Shown in pieces: positions 33,613-42,599 of a DNA stretch of 51,728 nucleotides. How positions within the stretch are numbered: position 1 is the first letter of the stretch; every line of letters begins with the position of its first letter. The notes below the pieces were generated by a model. The model searched no databases. It saw only the letters and a list, made by a program, of their open reading frames with translations, and had not been told where the DNA came from. Made by a program: the position numbers and the translations under genes. The stretch is taken from assembly GCA_913009735.1 (NCBI GenBank), contig CAJVYU010000005.1, forward strand, positions 1-51,728, in the 5' to 3' direction. This DNA is from an uncultured Fidelibacterota bacterium (GTDB taxonomy: Bacteria > Fidelibacterota > Marinisomatia > Marinisomatales > TCS55).

Positions 33613-35955
33613 ATGAAAAAACTTATTTTTATAATATTTCTTATTCTTGTTGGATGCGCTGAAAAAGATAAAGGTGCCATGTTTTTTATTCCGACCCAAC
33701 AGCTGCATCCAGGGGAATCTTTGATACTAGATATGGGTCTGTACAAAAAACAATCTTCAGTGTCTATTTATTTTTCGGAACAACCGCAAATGAATATTGA
33801 ATTCAACAAAAAAACGGACACATTGGTCATCACCGCAAAAGAAAATATGACTTCTTTTTCCATGGTTCCTTTTACAGCAAATGGCCAGACACAAAATGTG
33901 CTGATTCGCTTGAAGAAAATGGTCCCTCATACGTTTACATTTAAACCCGGCGACGATGATACCGTTGTGGTCGTCATGGGAGGTTTTAATGATTGGTCTC
34001 GTTCTCAATTGAAAATGGAAGATGACAACGGTGACGGTCTTCTGGAAAAAACGGTATTTCTTGCTCCGGTTCGCCATGAATATAAATTTGTCGTAAATGG
34101 TGAAGAGCTAATTGATCCGGATAATCCCGTATTTGTTTCCAATAATATCGGCGGATGGAATTCTATCTTGGATTTATCCGGTTATAAAACAGGATCGCCC
34201 GGAAAAATATTCAAGGAAAAAGAATTTGATGATAGATATACTTTTGTGTATGAACCATCGGCAGATGGCGCCGCTTTACGGGATATTTTTATTACACTGG
34301 ACAATGAACTACTGCATCCTGATGTGTATGATTTAGACATAAATAAAATTATTGTCTACAAACGAGGATTAAAAACAGGACGTCTTCGGATTGCTGCAGT
34401 GGATGAACTGGACAGAGTTGTCTTGGAAAATCATACTGAAATAATTGGCGATAAAGCATTAAATGTCAATAACAACGGTGATTCATGGTACTTTTCTATT
34501 TTGTACAGCTTAATGGTGGACCGTTTTTATGACGGTAATACTGAAAATAACACCGTGATAGATGATCCGGACTTACCTCAGCTGTTTAATTTTAAAGGTG
34601 GAGATTTATCCGGGGTTTATGAAAAACTGATCAATGGGTATTTTAAAGATTTAAATGTTTCAGCATTGTGGATTTCCCCTATTCAACAACAGCCGGACAG
34701 CGCATTTACGGAATTTGTTGAACCGTATAGAAAAGTATCCGGCTATCACGGTTACTGGCCCGTTTCACCCAAAATCATTGATCCTCGATATGGGACGGAA
34801 AAAGAATTTCAAAACATTGTTAATAATGCCCATGAACAGGATATGAAAATCATTTTGGATTTTGTGTCCAACCACACTCATCAAGAGCATCCGTACGTAA
34901 AAAATAATAGGCAATGGTTTGGAAATGTGGATTTACCGGACGGGAGAAAGAATATTCGACTATGGAGCGAAGAAACGCGGTTGACAACATGGTTCGATAC
35001 GTTTTTACCTTCGTTTGATTTTCAATCGAATCCCGATGCGGTCGAACAAGTGACGAATGATGCCATCTGGTGGTTGAAGACATATAATCTGGACGGATTC
35101 CGTCAGGACGCGGTGAAGCATGTTCCCCATACATTCTGGAGAGATTTGACGTCAAAAATACGAGCGCTGGACAATGAAAAAACCTATTACCAGATAGGTG
35201 AAACATTCGGTTCGGATCAATTGATTCGCAGTTATGTCAATCCCGGCGAACTGGATGCCCAGTTTAATTTCAGCATTTATTTCAATGCACGTTGGCAGTT
35301 TAGCGGTCAAAATGCGGAATTTTCTCAACTGGCAGAAGTGATTGAAAATAACCTGGTTGCCTTTGATCCAATTAACCTTATGGGCAATATTACCTCCAGC
35401 CACGATCAAGTGCGCTTTATAGCCTTTGCCGATGGTCAAATGGATTTTAGCGACAATGGCACTGAACGATCTTTCTCAAATCCACCGACCAATGTGAAAA
35501 GAAAATCAAGCTTTAGCAAACTCCAGAATTTTTATGCCTTGAATATTAGCCTGCCCGGCGTTCCTGTCCTGTACTACGGAGAAGAAATCGGCATGATGGG
35601 TGCAGGGGATCCGGATAATCGCAGAATGATGCGCTTTGGAAATGATATTAACTTTGATGAAAATTTGCACAAAGAGGTAATTAGCAACCTCAATAAACTG
35701 CGCCGGTCATATACTGCCTTATCATTGGGAGATGTGAATATTTTACTGGCCGACGGTCCCCTGTTGATTATGCTGAAAAAATATTTTAACGAGGAAATGT
35801 TGGTTGTCTTTAACCAGGGGTCTAAAAACAAAAACATTGATTTGGATCCCCGTTACAAATATAAGTTCGTTTTTTCAACTCAACCGGAAAGTCGACTCTA
35901 CACAAGTACTGTTGTACTAAAACCATACAGTACCATATTTATTATCAGAAAATAG
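33613..35955 (+). CDS. GH13 α-amylase family lipoprotein with CBM48
   Basis: A 780-residue lipoprotein (lipobox LVGC, Cys15). Residues about 18-100 are an unassigned β domain, about 105-190 a CBM48/AMPK-type glycogen-binding domain (VVVVMGGFNDWSRSQLKMEDDNGDG), about 200-280 a linker domain, and about 290-700 the GH13 barrel: IILDFVSNH, LDGFRQDA (nucleophile Asp499), QIGETFG (Glu530) and TSSHDQVRF (Asp598). DAVKH after the nucleophile recalls the cyclomaltodextrinase/CGTase-like branch of the family. Anchored outside the cytoplasm, where it would cut starch or glycogen chains. Confidence 0.9.
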   Translation: MKKLIFIIFLILVGCAEKDKGAMFFIPTQQLHPGESLILDMGLYKKQSSVSIYFSEQPQMNIEFNKKTDTLVITAKENMTSFSMVPFTANGQTQNVLIRLKKMVPHTFTFKPGDDDTVVVVMGGFNDWSRSQLKMEDDNGDGLLEKTVFLAPVRHEYKFVVNGEELIDPDNPVFVSNNIGGWNSILDLSGYKTGSPGKIFKEKEFDDRYTFVYEPSADGAALRDIFITLDNELLHPDVYDLDINKIIVYKRGLKTGRLRIAAVDELDRVVLENHTEIIGDKALNVNNNGDSWYFSILYSLMVDRFYDGNTENNTVIDDPDLPQLFNFKGGDLSGVYEKLINGYFKDLNVSALWISPIQQQPDSAFTEFVEPYRKVSGYHGYWPVSPKIIDPRYGTEKEFQNIVNNAHEQDMKIILDFVSNHTHQEHPYVKNNRQWFGNVDLPDGRKNIRLWSEETRLTTWFDTFLPSFDFQSNPDAVEQVTNDAIWWLKTYNLDGFRQDAVKHVPHTFWRDLTSKIRALDNEKTYYQIGETFGSDQLIRSYVNPGELDAQFNFSIYFNARWQFSGQNAEFSQLAEVIENNLVAFDPINLMGNITSSHDQVRFIAFADGQMDFSDNGTERSFSNPPTNVKRKSSFSKLQNFYALNISLPGVPVLYYGEEIGMMGAGDPDNRRMMRFGNDINFDENLHKEVISNLNKLRRSYTALSLGDVNILLADGPLLIMLKKYFNEEMLVVFNQGSKNKNIDLDPRYKYKFVFSTQPESRLYTSTVVLKPYSTIFIIRK

Positions 35956-36077
35956 GATAAGATAGTTGGAAAATATTATAATATTAACCGGGAAAGGGGA
36001 AACTCTTCGGGACCAGGGTCCATCCAGGCCCAAATGGGCAAAAAGGTGATAACAAAAAAGGACTGTTGCTTAAATAA
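35956..36077. other. Gap between converging genes with two short hairpins
   Basis: GGACC/GGTCC (36010-36021, 2-base loop) and GCCCA/TGGGC (36028-36039, 2-base loop) stand side by side. No T-run follows either, so they are not clear terminators. Confidence 0.35.
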
Positions 36078-36338
36078 TTAGCGGTATTCGTTTTTTTCCG
36101 GCAGATCTCTTTTGGGATATTTCATGGTGCGGCTGTGCCCGTCCACACTGTCGCGATAAAGCAGCACATGACCATTAAGATCATCGGCAATGACCCACTC
36201 CTGTTGATCAATTAAAACCGGATCACCTATTTGATATTGTGTATCTATTTCTTGGTTTGTTTCAATCACGCGATACTTATTGACTGAAAATCTTGATGAG
36301 GTCCACCACTCTGTTCGAATAGCCCCATTCGTTATCAT
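36078..36338 (-). CDS. Small hypothetical protein overlapping gapA
   Basis: Frame from ATG 36338 gives 86 residues, but it would overlap the GAPDH gene by 62 bases in another frame. A GTG at 36269, just after the GAPDH stop (36277), would give 63 residues that look like a small β-domain (IGDPVLIDQQEWVIADDLNGHVLLYRDSVDGHSRTMKYPKRDL). No family is recognised and no ribosome site is seen, so translation would probably depend on the GAPDH gene above it. Real coding is likely but not certain. Confidence 0.5.
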   Translation of the reverse strand: MITNGAIRTEWWTSSRFSVNKYRVIETNQEIDTQYQIGDPVLIDQQEWVIADDLNGHVLLYRDSVDGHSRTMKYPKRDLPEKNEYR

Positions 36339-37272
36339 ACCAATTTATTGTTTTTACAAAGCGTTTATCCACTATAGCCGTAAAAGGTGCATCAAATATG
36401 GACGAATGAGGATTACCGATAATATCAGATGAAACAATCGGTGTTTCCTCGTATTGTAGAATCGATGTCAGCCTGTCTGTAGTAGACGCTTCTTTGACTG
36501 CCTGGCGGATATCATCAGCGGTCACATCTGTTTTCAATTCTGTAATCAAGTCAACGATGGAACCATCAGCCACAGGCACCCGCATAGCAATGCCGTCCAG
36601 TTTGCCATTCAGTTCAGGTAACACTTTGCCCACGGCCCGCGCAGCACCCGTGGTGGTGGGAATAATATTTTCAGCTGCAGCCCGGCTGCGACGCCAATCG
36701 GAATGAGGAACATCTGCCAGTCGCTGATCATTGGTATAGGCGTGAATTGTATTAATCACACCATATTCAATCCCGAAAGCATCATTCAGAACTTTTACCA
36801 TAGGCGCCAGGCAATTCGTGGTGCAGGAGGCATTAGATACTATTTTATGTTCATCCGTAAGTCCGTCTTCATTGACACCGATCACCACGGTGTAATCAAT
36901 TTCATCCTTGGCAGGTACGGTTAATATAACCCTGGAAGCACCGGCATCGAGATGGGCTTGCAGTTGTTTTTTCAACCGAAAAATACCTGTCGCTTCAACG
37001 ACAACTTGAACGCCAAGGTCTGCCCATGGCAAATCAGCAGGATTGGGTACCGACAGCATCTTGACTTCATGATTGGTTGTTTTTAAAATATCGTTTTGGA
37101 CAGAAACAGTATCATCCAAACGCCCCATAACCGTATCGTATTTCAACAAATAAACAAGCGCATTATTATCGGCCAGATCGTTAATGGCAACAACTTCAAT
37201 ATCTTTCTGTGTATTTAAAATTCTGAAAACAGATCTTCCGATTCGTCCAAATCCGTTAATCGCTACCTTCAT
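36277..37272 (-). CDS. gapA: Glyceraldehyde-3-phosphate dehydrogenase, type I (active copy)
   Basis: A 331-residue enzyme of standard length. The NAD-binding Rossmann domain starts MKVAINGFGRIGRSVFR and continues with INDLADNNAL. The catalytic Cys150 lies in SNASCTTNCLAP and the paired His in HAYTNDQ; the phosphate-binding segments PTTTGAARAVGKVLPEL and MRVPVADGS are intact. It oxidises glyceraldehyde-3-phosphate to 1,3-bisphosphoglycerate in glycolysis, or the reverse. Its ATG overlaps the end of the upstream paralogue's frame by 4 bases, so the two are translated together, in about equal amounts if coupling is tight. Confidence 0.95.
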   Translation of the reverse strand: MKVAINGFGRIGRSVFRILNTQKDIEVVAINDLADNNALVYLLKYDTVMGRLDDTVSVQNDILKTTNHEVKMLSVPNPADLPWADLGVQVVVEATGIFRLKKQLQAHLDAGASRVILTVPAKDEIDYTVVIGVNEDGLTDEHKIVSNASCTTNCLAPMVKVLNDAFGIEYGVINTIHAYTNDQRLADVPHSDWRRSRAAAENIIPTTTGAARAVGKVLPELNGKLDGIAMRVPVADGSIVDLITELKTDVTADDIRQAVKEASTTDRLTSILQYEETPIVSSDIIGNPHSSIFDAPFTAIVDKRFVKTINWYDNEWGYSNRVVDLIKIFSQ

Positions 37273-38276
37273 GATGTTGCCTCCAAATTTCCATATGCTT
37301 TAACCAATTCAAGAATACGCTGGGAGTAGCCATATCCATCATCGTACCAGCTGATTGTTTTCAAAAGTTTTCCTGCCGCAATCATGGTCGCTTGTGAATC
37401 AAATACCATGGAACGGCTGTCGCCCACCACATCGCTGGATACGATTGGGTCTTCTGTATATCCAATAATATTTTTTAATGGTCCCTCAGATATTTCTTTC
37501 ATTTTCGCGTTCATCTCGTCTACCGTTGGGAGCCTTTTCAATTGAGTGGTTAGATCCACACACGATCCGTCAGGGATGGGTACATTAAAAGCGATTCCCT
37601 CGATTTTCCCTTTTAAATGCGGTAATATTGATTCTACTAATTGTGGAGACCGGGTTTGGTTGGGAATAATATTTTTCACCGCGGAGCGACTCCGGCGTAA
37701 ATCAGAACGTACGCTGTCAGCAAGGGGTTGATCAGATGTATAGGCGTGAACCGTTGTCATCATGGCTTTTTCCAGCCCGTATTCTTTGTCTAGAATATTC
37801 GCCATCAACGCCAGCACCTGGGTGGTAGATGAGGAAGGGGATACAATTTTGTCTTCGATTGAAATTTCGTTATCATTTAATCCCATGACGACAATTCTGT
37901 CCACGGGGTCTTCCGGAGGAGTGGTAACAATGATACGTTTGGTTCCGGCTTCGAGGTATTTCTCCAATTCCACCCGGGGCCAGATACGGCCGGTACAGTC
38001 GATAATAATATCAGCCCCAAGAGCGTCCCAGGGTAATTGACCGGGAAGAGATCCGGGTAATATGCGTACTTTTTGATTCCCAAAATGAATATAATGGTCT
38101 TTTAAGTACGCGTCAGTATTAACAGGTCCGTAAACGGTATCGTGGTGCAATAAATAAAAAAGCGCTTCCGGGTCAGCCAAATCACTTACCCCCACGAAAT
38201 TTAATTGTGGATCGTCATATCCAAGCCTCAGAAGATTGCGCCCGATTCTGCCAAATCCGATAATTCCAATGTTCAT
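37269..38276 (-). CDS. GAPDH paralogue lacking catalytic Cys (probable pseudoenzyme)
   Basis: A 335-residue, full-length GAPDH homologue. The Rossmann motif MNIGIIGFGRIGRN, the Asp of VSDLAD and the His of TVHAYTSDQ are kept, so NAD binding and fold are likely intact. The active-site segment SNASCTTNCLAP is SPSSSTTQVLAL instead; Ser150 (codon TCT at 37827-37829) replaces catalytic Cys. The phosphate-binding loop PTTTGAARAV is PNQTRSPQLV, and the Arg of MRVP is Asn (FNVP). These independent losses argue against a single sequencing error and for loss of dehydrogenase activity. It overlaps gapA by 4 bases. It may form mixed tetramers with GapA or sense NAD or metabolites; both are inference. Confidence 0.93.
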   Translation of the reverse strand: MNIGIIGFGRIGRNLLRLGYDDPQLNFVGVSDLADPEALFYLLHHDTVYGPVNTDAYLKDHYIHFGNQKVRILPGSLPGQLPWDALGADIIIDCTGRIWPRVELEKYLEAGTKRIIVTTPPEDPVDRIVVMGLNDNEISIEDKIVSPSSSTTQVLALMANILDKEYGLEKAMMTTVHAYTSDQPLADSVRSDLRRSRSAVKNIIPNQTRSPQLVESILPHLKGKIEGIAFNVPIPDGSCVDLTTQLKRLPTVDEMNAKMKEISEGPLKNIIGYTEDPIVSSDVVGDSRSMVFDSQATMIAAGKLLKTISWYDDGYGYSQRILELVKAYGNLEATS

Positions 38277-38373
38277 TATTATTTCCTTATTATATCCTTA
38301 ATCCAATTCAAAAGTTATTTAGTAAATTTTATATGAATCACTATAAATTAACGTATAAAGAATAAAAACTCAC

Positions 38374-38545
38374 ATCTGTCCAAGACGTTTGTAAAAATGA
38401 AATAATTACCTCGTCATTTATGGCGGGGTTACCGGTGTTCACACAAAAAGGGGATTTATCCCCAAAATAATAGTATATCGCTCTTTTGGGCTTAAGCCCT
38501 ACACTTTTTGCAAGGTTTAATCACCGCCATAAATGACGGAGTAAG
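38374..38545. repeat. Inverted pair of dispersed palindromic repeats
   Basis: The left copy (38374-38428) matches 11153-11206 closely over its first 30 bases and then has TTACCTCGTCATTTATGGCG. The right copy (about 38525-38544) is its near-exact inverse (18 of 20 bases). Between them are the palindromes GGGGATTTATCCCC and GGGCTTAAGCCC. A further copy of the core is at 1453-1474. Confidence 0.65.
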
Positions 38546-39085
38546 TACCCCTTGATTTTGATTCAGTACTCAAATACATGTGAAAACTAATTTATTTTGG
38601 ATAGTACTGCTCCGGCGTTAGTTAACCGTATGATATTCACCGTTCCATCTACTTTAATTCTCCCCTTGACCCGCCTACATTTCAGTTCCGGCGGACAGGC
38701 AGGGGAGATGGTCAAAGGATTTCCTGCCTACGTACTTCCGACAGGCATTCAAAAACCTTTCGCGGCTGCTATTTTCCCCGAATTCGACATTGGCCAATGT
38801 CGCATGCAGGAAGACACAAAGCTTGCCTGCCGCAGTCGCAGAAAGTTGGAGGTCTCAAAATACCTGCCCCTTACACTATATTTTAAATGGGACAGGCGGG
38901 CGACTAACCGGTGCCGGTTTAATAATAAAACTTCCGAAGGGATTCAACACCGACGGCGTTGGAGTAGTTTGTTGTTTGGTTTTTATAGACATTTGACTCC
39001 TATGGAGTCGATATTGTAATGAATAAAATAATTGAAAATTTTCTTAGCATAGGAGTTCAATAGAGTAAAATAAACAGGAGGCAAT

Positions 39086-39241
39086 TCAATTCATCATTAG
39101 AACATAGCCATCCAGAATAAGTTTTCGCAGGTAATCCCTCGATATTAATTCCTTTTGTCTTTCTTTTTGGAGATCAGGAGCATTGATGCGGTTTATGTAG
39201 ATTTTTTCTCCAGGAAAATTTATCAAAAACTGTGGCTCTTT
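39086..39241 (-). pseudogene. Possible relic of a staphylococcal-nuclease-like domain
   Basis: The reverse strand is open for about 51 codons between stops. The translation contains FPGEKIYINRINAPDLQ then SRDYLRKLILDGYV, which follows the SNase pattern (G..V+L..I.APE ... A+.+L+.L+.G..V). There is no ATG before it; TTG at 39226 is the only possible start. The rest of the domain, including most catalytic residues, is absent. The match is by eye and weak. Confidence 0.35.
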
Positions 39242-39362
39242 TTAATCATTTCTCAAAAGTAAAACAATTGATACAACTAATAAGACTTACTTGTCCTATT
39301 ATTATTTCTTAAATTTATATTATATAAATTATCACATAAAATTTTACTTGAAAGGATATAGT

Positions 39363-41300
39363 ATGTCAATTAAACAATTTTTTCCGGCGAAACATTTTTC
39401 GGATAATGCATGGATTAAATCTCAAGATGAATACAAAGAAATATATGATAAATCCATTCATGACCCCAATGCCTTTTGGGGTGAGCATGCAGAGCGGATT
39501 ACCTGGTACAAAAAATGGGATTCCGTCAGTGAATTCGATTTTAAAAAAGCGGAAATTAAATGGTTTACCGGTGGAAAGCTCAATGTGAGTTATAACTGTC
39601 TGGATCGCCATGTGGATGCAGGTCGCGGGGACCGAACTGCTCTTATTTGGGAGGGCAATAATCCGGATGAAGATCAGCACTATTCATATAACAAGTTGCT
39701 GAATGAAGTACAAAAATTTGCCAATGTATTAAAAAGTCTGGGCGTTGAAAAAGGGGACAGGGTATGCATGTATATGCAGATGATTCCCCAACTGCCAATT
39801 GCCATGCTGGCCTGTGCACGGATTGGGGCGGTTCATTCAATTGTTTTCGGTGCATTCAGCTCCGATTCTCTCCGGGATCGCATTAACGATTCAGAATGTA
39901 AGGTACTTATCACGCAGGACACCGGTGTTCGCGGTACGAAACAGAACATTCCCATGAAAATCAATGCCGACAATGCAGTGTCACAAACACCATCCATTAT
40001 AAACGTTGTAGTGGTGCAACGGACCGGAGAAGCAGTAAATATGGACGAAGGAAGAGATCTTTGGTGGCATGAAGAAATGGCAAAAGCAGATACGGTTTGC
40101 CATCCGGAAGAAATGGATGCAGAAGATCCCTTATTTATTTTATATACATCCGGGTCCACCGGCAAACCTAAAGGCGTGCTTCATACCACCGGCGGATATT
40201 TGGTATATACGGCCCTTTCTCATGAATTGATTTTTGATTATCATGAGGATGATATTTTCTGGTGTACGGCAGATATCGGCTGGATTACCGGACACTCTTA
40301 CATTGTGTATGGACCTTTGGCAAACGGTGCCACATCCGTCATGTTTGAAGGTGTACCCAACTATCCGGACTATGGGCGCTTCTGGGACATTGTGGATAAA
40401 CATAAAATCAGCTTGTTTTATACGGCTCCAACTGCATTACGTGCATTGATGAAAGAAGGCAATGAACATGTCACCAGTCGCGATTTGTCTTCCCTGCGTC
40501 TGTTGGGGACCGTTGGCGAGCCTATCAAAGAACCGGAATGGATGTGGTATTACAATATTATTGGCGGTGGAAATTGTCCCATTGTGGATACATGGTGGCA
40601 GACTGAAACCGGAGGTATCCTGATTACTCCTCTCCCCGGCGCCACGCCCATTAAACCCGGTTCTGCTACATTTCCATTTTTTGGAATTGAACCTGTCCTG
40701 TTATCGGAAAATGGTGAGGAAATTGAAGGGAATGATGTTTCCGGCTTGCTGGCCATAAAGACATCCTGGCCGGGGCAGATGCGAACGCTCTATGGCGATC
40801 ATAAACGCTTTTTTGAAACCTATTTTTCCCAGTTCCCGGGATATTATTTCACCGGGGATGGCGCCCGTAGGGATGAGGATGGATATTACTGGATCACCGG
40901 CAGGGTGGATGACGTGCTGAATGTGTCCGGCCACCGTATCGGCACGGCTGAAGTAGAAGGCGCCATCGGTAAAGCAAACGGTGTGGCGGAAGCGGCTGTG
41001 GTGGGATTCCCCCATGACATTAAAGGACAGGGTATTTATGCTTTTGTGACGCTTATGACCGGCGTGGAAAGTTCAGCTGAAATTGAAGTGGATATCCGTC
41101 GTACAGTAACATCAGAGATTGGACCTCATGCAAAACCGGATAGAATTCAATTTACTCCTGCCTTACCCAAAACACGTTCCGGGAAAATAATGCGCCGGAT
41201 TTTAAGAAAAATTGCTGAAGGAGATACGGATAACATGGGTGATATTTCCACCTTGGCAGATCCATCTGTGGTGGATAATCTGGTGGCCGGAAAAAAATAA
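39363..41300 (+). CDS. acsA: Acetyl-CoA synthetase (acetate-CoA ligase)
   Basis: A 645-residue enzyme of usual length. ANL-superfamily motifs are complete: [12 protein letters not shown] (P-loop, residues about 260-271), the AMP-binding region [42 protein letters not shown] at the hinge and the C-terminal catalytic Lys in RSGKIMRR. It activates acetate to acetyl-CoA through acetyl-AMP. AAAGGA six bases before ATG 39363 identifies the start; the frame's earlier TTG at 39291 is not used. Acetylation of the tail Lys is a known control in the family. Confidence 0.95.
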   Translation: MSIKQFFPAKHFSDNAWIKSQDEYKEIYDKSIHDPNAFWGEHAERITWYKKWDSVSEFDFKKAEIKWFTGGKLNVSYNCLDRHVDAGRGDRTALIWEGNNPDEDQHYSYNKLLNEVQKFANVLKSLGVEKGDRVCMYMQMIPQLPIAMLACARIGAVHSIVFGAFSSDSLRDRINDSECKVLITQDTGVRGTKQNIPMKINADNAVSQTPSIINVVVVQRTGEAVNMDEGRDLWWHEEMAKADTVCHPEEMDAEDPLFILYTSGSTGKPKGVLHTTGGYLVYTALSHELIFDYHEDDIFWCTADIGWITGHSYIVYGPLANGATSVMFEGVPNYPDYGRFWDIVDKHKISLFYTAPTALRALMKEGNEHVTSRDLSSLRLLGTVGEPIKEPEWMWYYNIIGGGNCPIVDTWWQTETGGILITPLPGATPIKPGSATFPFFGIEPVLLSENGEEIEGNDVSGLLAIKTSWPGQMRTLYGDHKRFFETYFSQFPGYYFTGDGARRDEDGYYWITGRVDDVLNVSGHRIGTAEVEGAIGKANGVAEAAVVGFPHDIKGQGIYAFVTLMTGVESSAEIEVDIRRTVTSEIGPHAKPDRIQFTPALPKTRSGKIMRRILRKIAEGDTDNMGDISTLADPSVVDNLVAGKK

Positions 41301-41332
41301 ACATTGCACATATTGTAATCCTGAATGAAGAG

Positions 41333-41380
41333 AAGAATCTCAAGTACGGATCAGTTAGTAATACTTGAGGTTCTTTTCTA
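41333..41380. terminator. Rho-independent terminator after acsA
   Basis: AGAATCTCAAGTA (41334-41346) pairs with TACTTGAGGTTCT (41362-41374) over 13 bases with one G:U. The loop is 15 bases and TTTTCTAT follows. It ends the forward acsA message where the reverse purine operon comes in. Confidence 0.75.
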
Positions 41381-41432
41381 TCCCTATAAATCTGTACAGA
41401 TCATAAGGACATTTTGTTTTATGCTTACTTAT

Positions 41433-41597
41433 TCACCCGGAATAATTTCCTTTTGCATCAAAAAACATTTCACCTTCTTCAGGTGATATATTTGATTCTA
41501 CTACGGTGAATTGTTCACCAGAAATTCGAATATCTTCCTGTCGCTCACCATCGGCATGGATTATGAGGCCGTTTTTAATTAACAAATCACCGCCCAC
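41433..41597 (-). pseudogene. Truncated dihydropyrimidinase/hydantoinase N-terminus
   Basis: A 54-codon frame starts at GTG 41597, directly after the xdhC stop (TGAGTG), and ends at TGA 41433. The product GGDLLIKNGLIIHADGERQ...EDIRISGEQF...NISPEEGEMFFDAKGNY follows the family's (LLIKNG.IV..DG......DI.I..G.I...G......G....DA.GKYVLPG) start well, then stops exactly where the metal-binding HxH should come. The enzyme's catalytic part is missing and no continuation is seen in other frames below. E. coli has a hydantoinase gene in its comparable xdh/yqe region, so this is probably a lost operon member. Confidence 0.7.
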
Positions 41598-42587
41598 TCA
41601 TTTTGTATTCCGTATATAATCAATAATTTGAGCGATAATGCTCACGGCGATTTCAGGAACGGTTTGGGCATGGATATGTAGGCCAACCGGGGCATGAACC
41701 CGATCCAGATCTTTTTGAGTAAACCCTTCTTTTTCCAAGCCTTGACACAGAAGTTTCCATTTCCGCTTGCTGCTTATCAATCCAACCCAACCTGCATTAG
41801 ATTGAAGAATCCATCGTATCAAAATCAGGTCATGATGATGGCCTCGTGTAGCGACTAAGGCAAAGTCCGACGGTTGAAGACTAACTCTTTCCATTAAGGT
41901 GTTGATAGACTCATAGGACCGGAATAAAGCATGGGGGAATCGTTCTTCACTGACAAAAGGCTCCCGATCATCATGAACCGTAATATCTATATCAATATAA
42001 TGGGCGAGTTCTGCCACGGCTTTTCCCACATGCCCTCCTCCATAAATATGAAGGACAGGGTTCGGTAAGACATATCGAAACAGGTGGATACACTCTTCAG
42101 AAATAATGGTTTTATTTTTTTTTTCATCAATCAATTCGTCGAGGGGAATACCAAGGATTTGCGTATTTGAATTTAAAATGTGGCGGGTAATTTCTTTTGT
42201 ATTCAAATGATACGTTGTAAGCCAGGCTTGACCCATGTTTATATCTTTAAGTTCTGCCCAAAAAGATTGGATGTTATATGTGTAAGGTTCGACAGCGACT
42301 TTAACGGTACCGCCGCAAAGACCCCCGTCTTTAGATATATTATCGTTTGTGAAATCGAAGGATCCCAGAGTTGTTTGGTTATTATCAAATGATGCCATAG
42401 CAAGTTCAATCACTTCTTTTTCCATGGTTCCTCCTCCGATTGTACCTATAATTTCCCCTGATTTACACACCAGCATCATGGGGTAATCTTTTCTGGGGAC
42501 TGACCCTTTCCATTCCATGACTGTACAAAGTGCGCAAGGCTCACTAAAGTCAAATTCAAGTAATTGTTTGTAAAATCGTTTTTCCAT
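41598..42587 (-). CDS. xdhC: XdhC/CoxI family molybdenum hydroxylase maturation protein
   Basis: A 329-residue protein with the XdhC-CoxI N-terminal domain (ALCTVMEWKGSVPRKDYPMMLVCKSGEIIGTIGGGTMEKEVIE, then GGLCGGTVKVAVEPY) and a C-terminal Rossmann domain (LHIYGGGHVGKAVAEL, residues about 185-200). XdhC binds the molybdenum cofactor and helps load its sulfurated form into xanthine dehydrogenase. It starts 12 bases after yqeB. The presence of this gene with yqeB, mocA and yqeC is the hallmark of selenium-linked molybdenum hydroxylase clusters. Confidence 0.9.
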   Translation of the reverse strand: MEKRFYKQLLEFDFSEPCALCTVMEWKGSVPRKDYPMMLVCKSGEIIGTIGGGTMEKEVIELAMASFDNNQTTLGSFDFTNDNISKDGGLCGGTVKVAVEPYTYNIQSFWAELKDINMGQAWLTTYHLNTKEITRHILNSNTQILGIPLDELIDEKKNKTIISEECIHLFRYVLPNPVLHIYGGGHVGKAVAELAHYIDIDITVHDDREPFVSEERFPHALFRSYESINTLMERVSLQPSDFALVATRGHHHDLILIRWILQSNAGWVGLISSKRKWKLLCQGLEKEGFTQKDLDRVHAPVGLHIHAQTVPEIAVSIIAQIIDYIRNTK

Positions 42588-42599
42588 TAGACCATAAAA

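Larger units (their letters stand above)
38277..39362. other. Repeat-rich, coding-poor gap of about 1.1 kb
   Basis: Open frames here have no protein-like character apart from a short relic at 39086-39241. It holds the inverted pair of dispersed repeats at 38374-38545, a GCCTACA...GGCGGACAGG repeat near 38669-38700 (similar to 14317-14347), a perfect GACTCC/GGAGTC dyad at 38995-39009 and, at its right end, the acs promoter region, which is very AT-rich. Confidence 0.6.

Noticed and set aside
38597-39019. Forward 140-codon frame in the gap before acsA
   Set aside because: The translation has no recognisable pattern, contains dispersed repeat sequence, and has no ribosome site.
39291-39362. Longer N-terminus of acetyl-CoA synthetase from TTG 39291
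   Set aside because: The extra residues are not family-like and AAAGGA lies just before ATG 39363.
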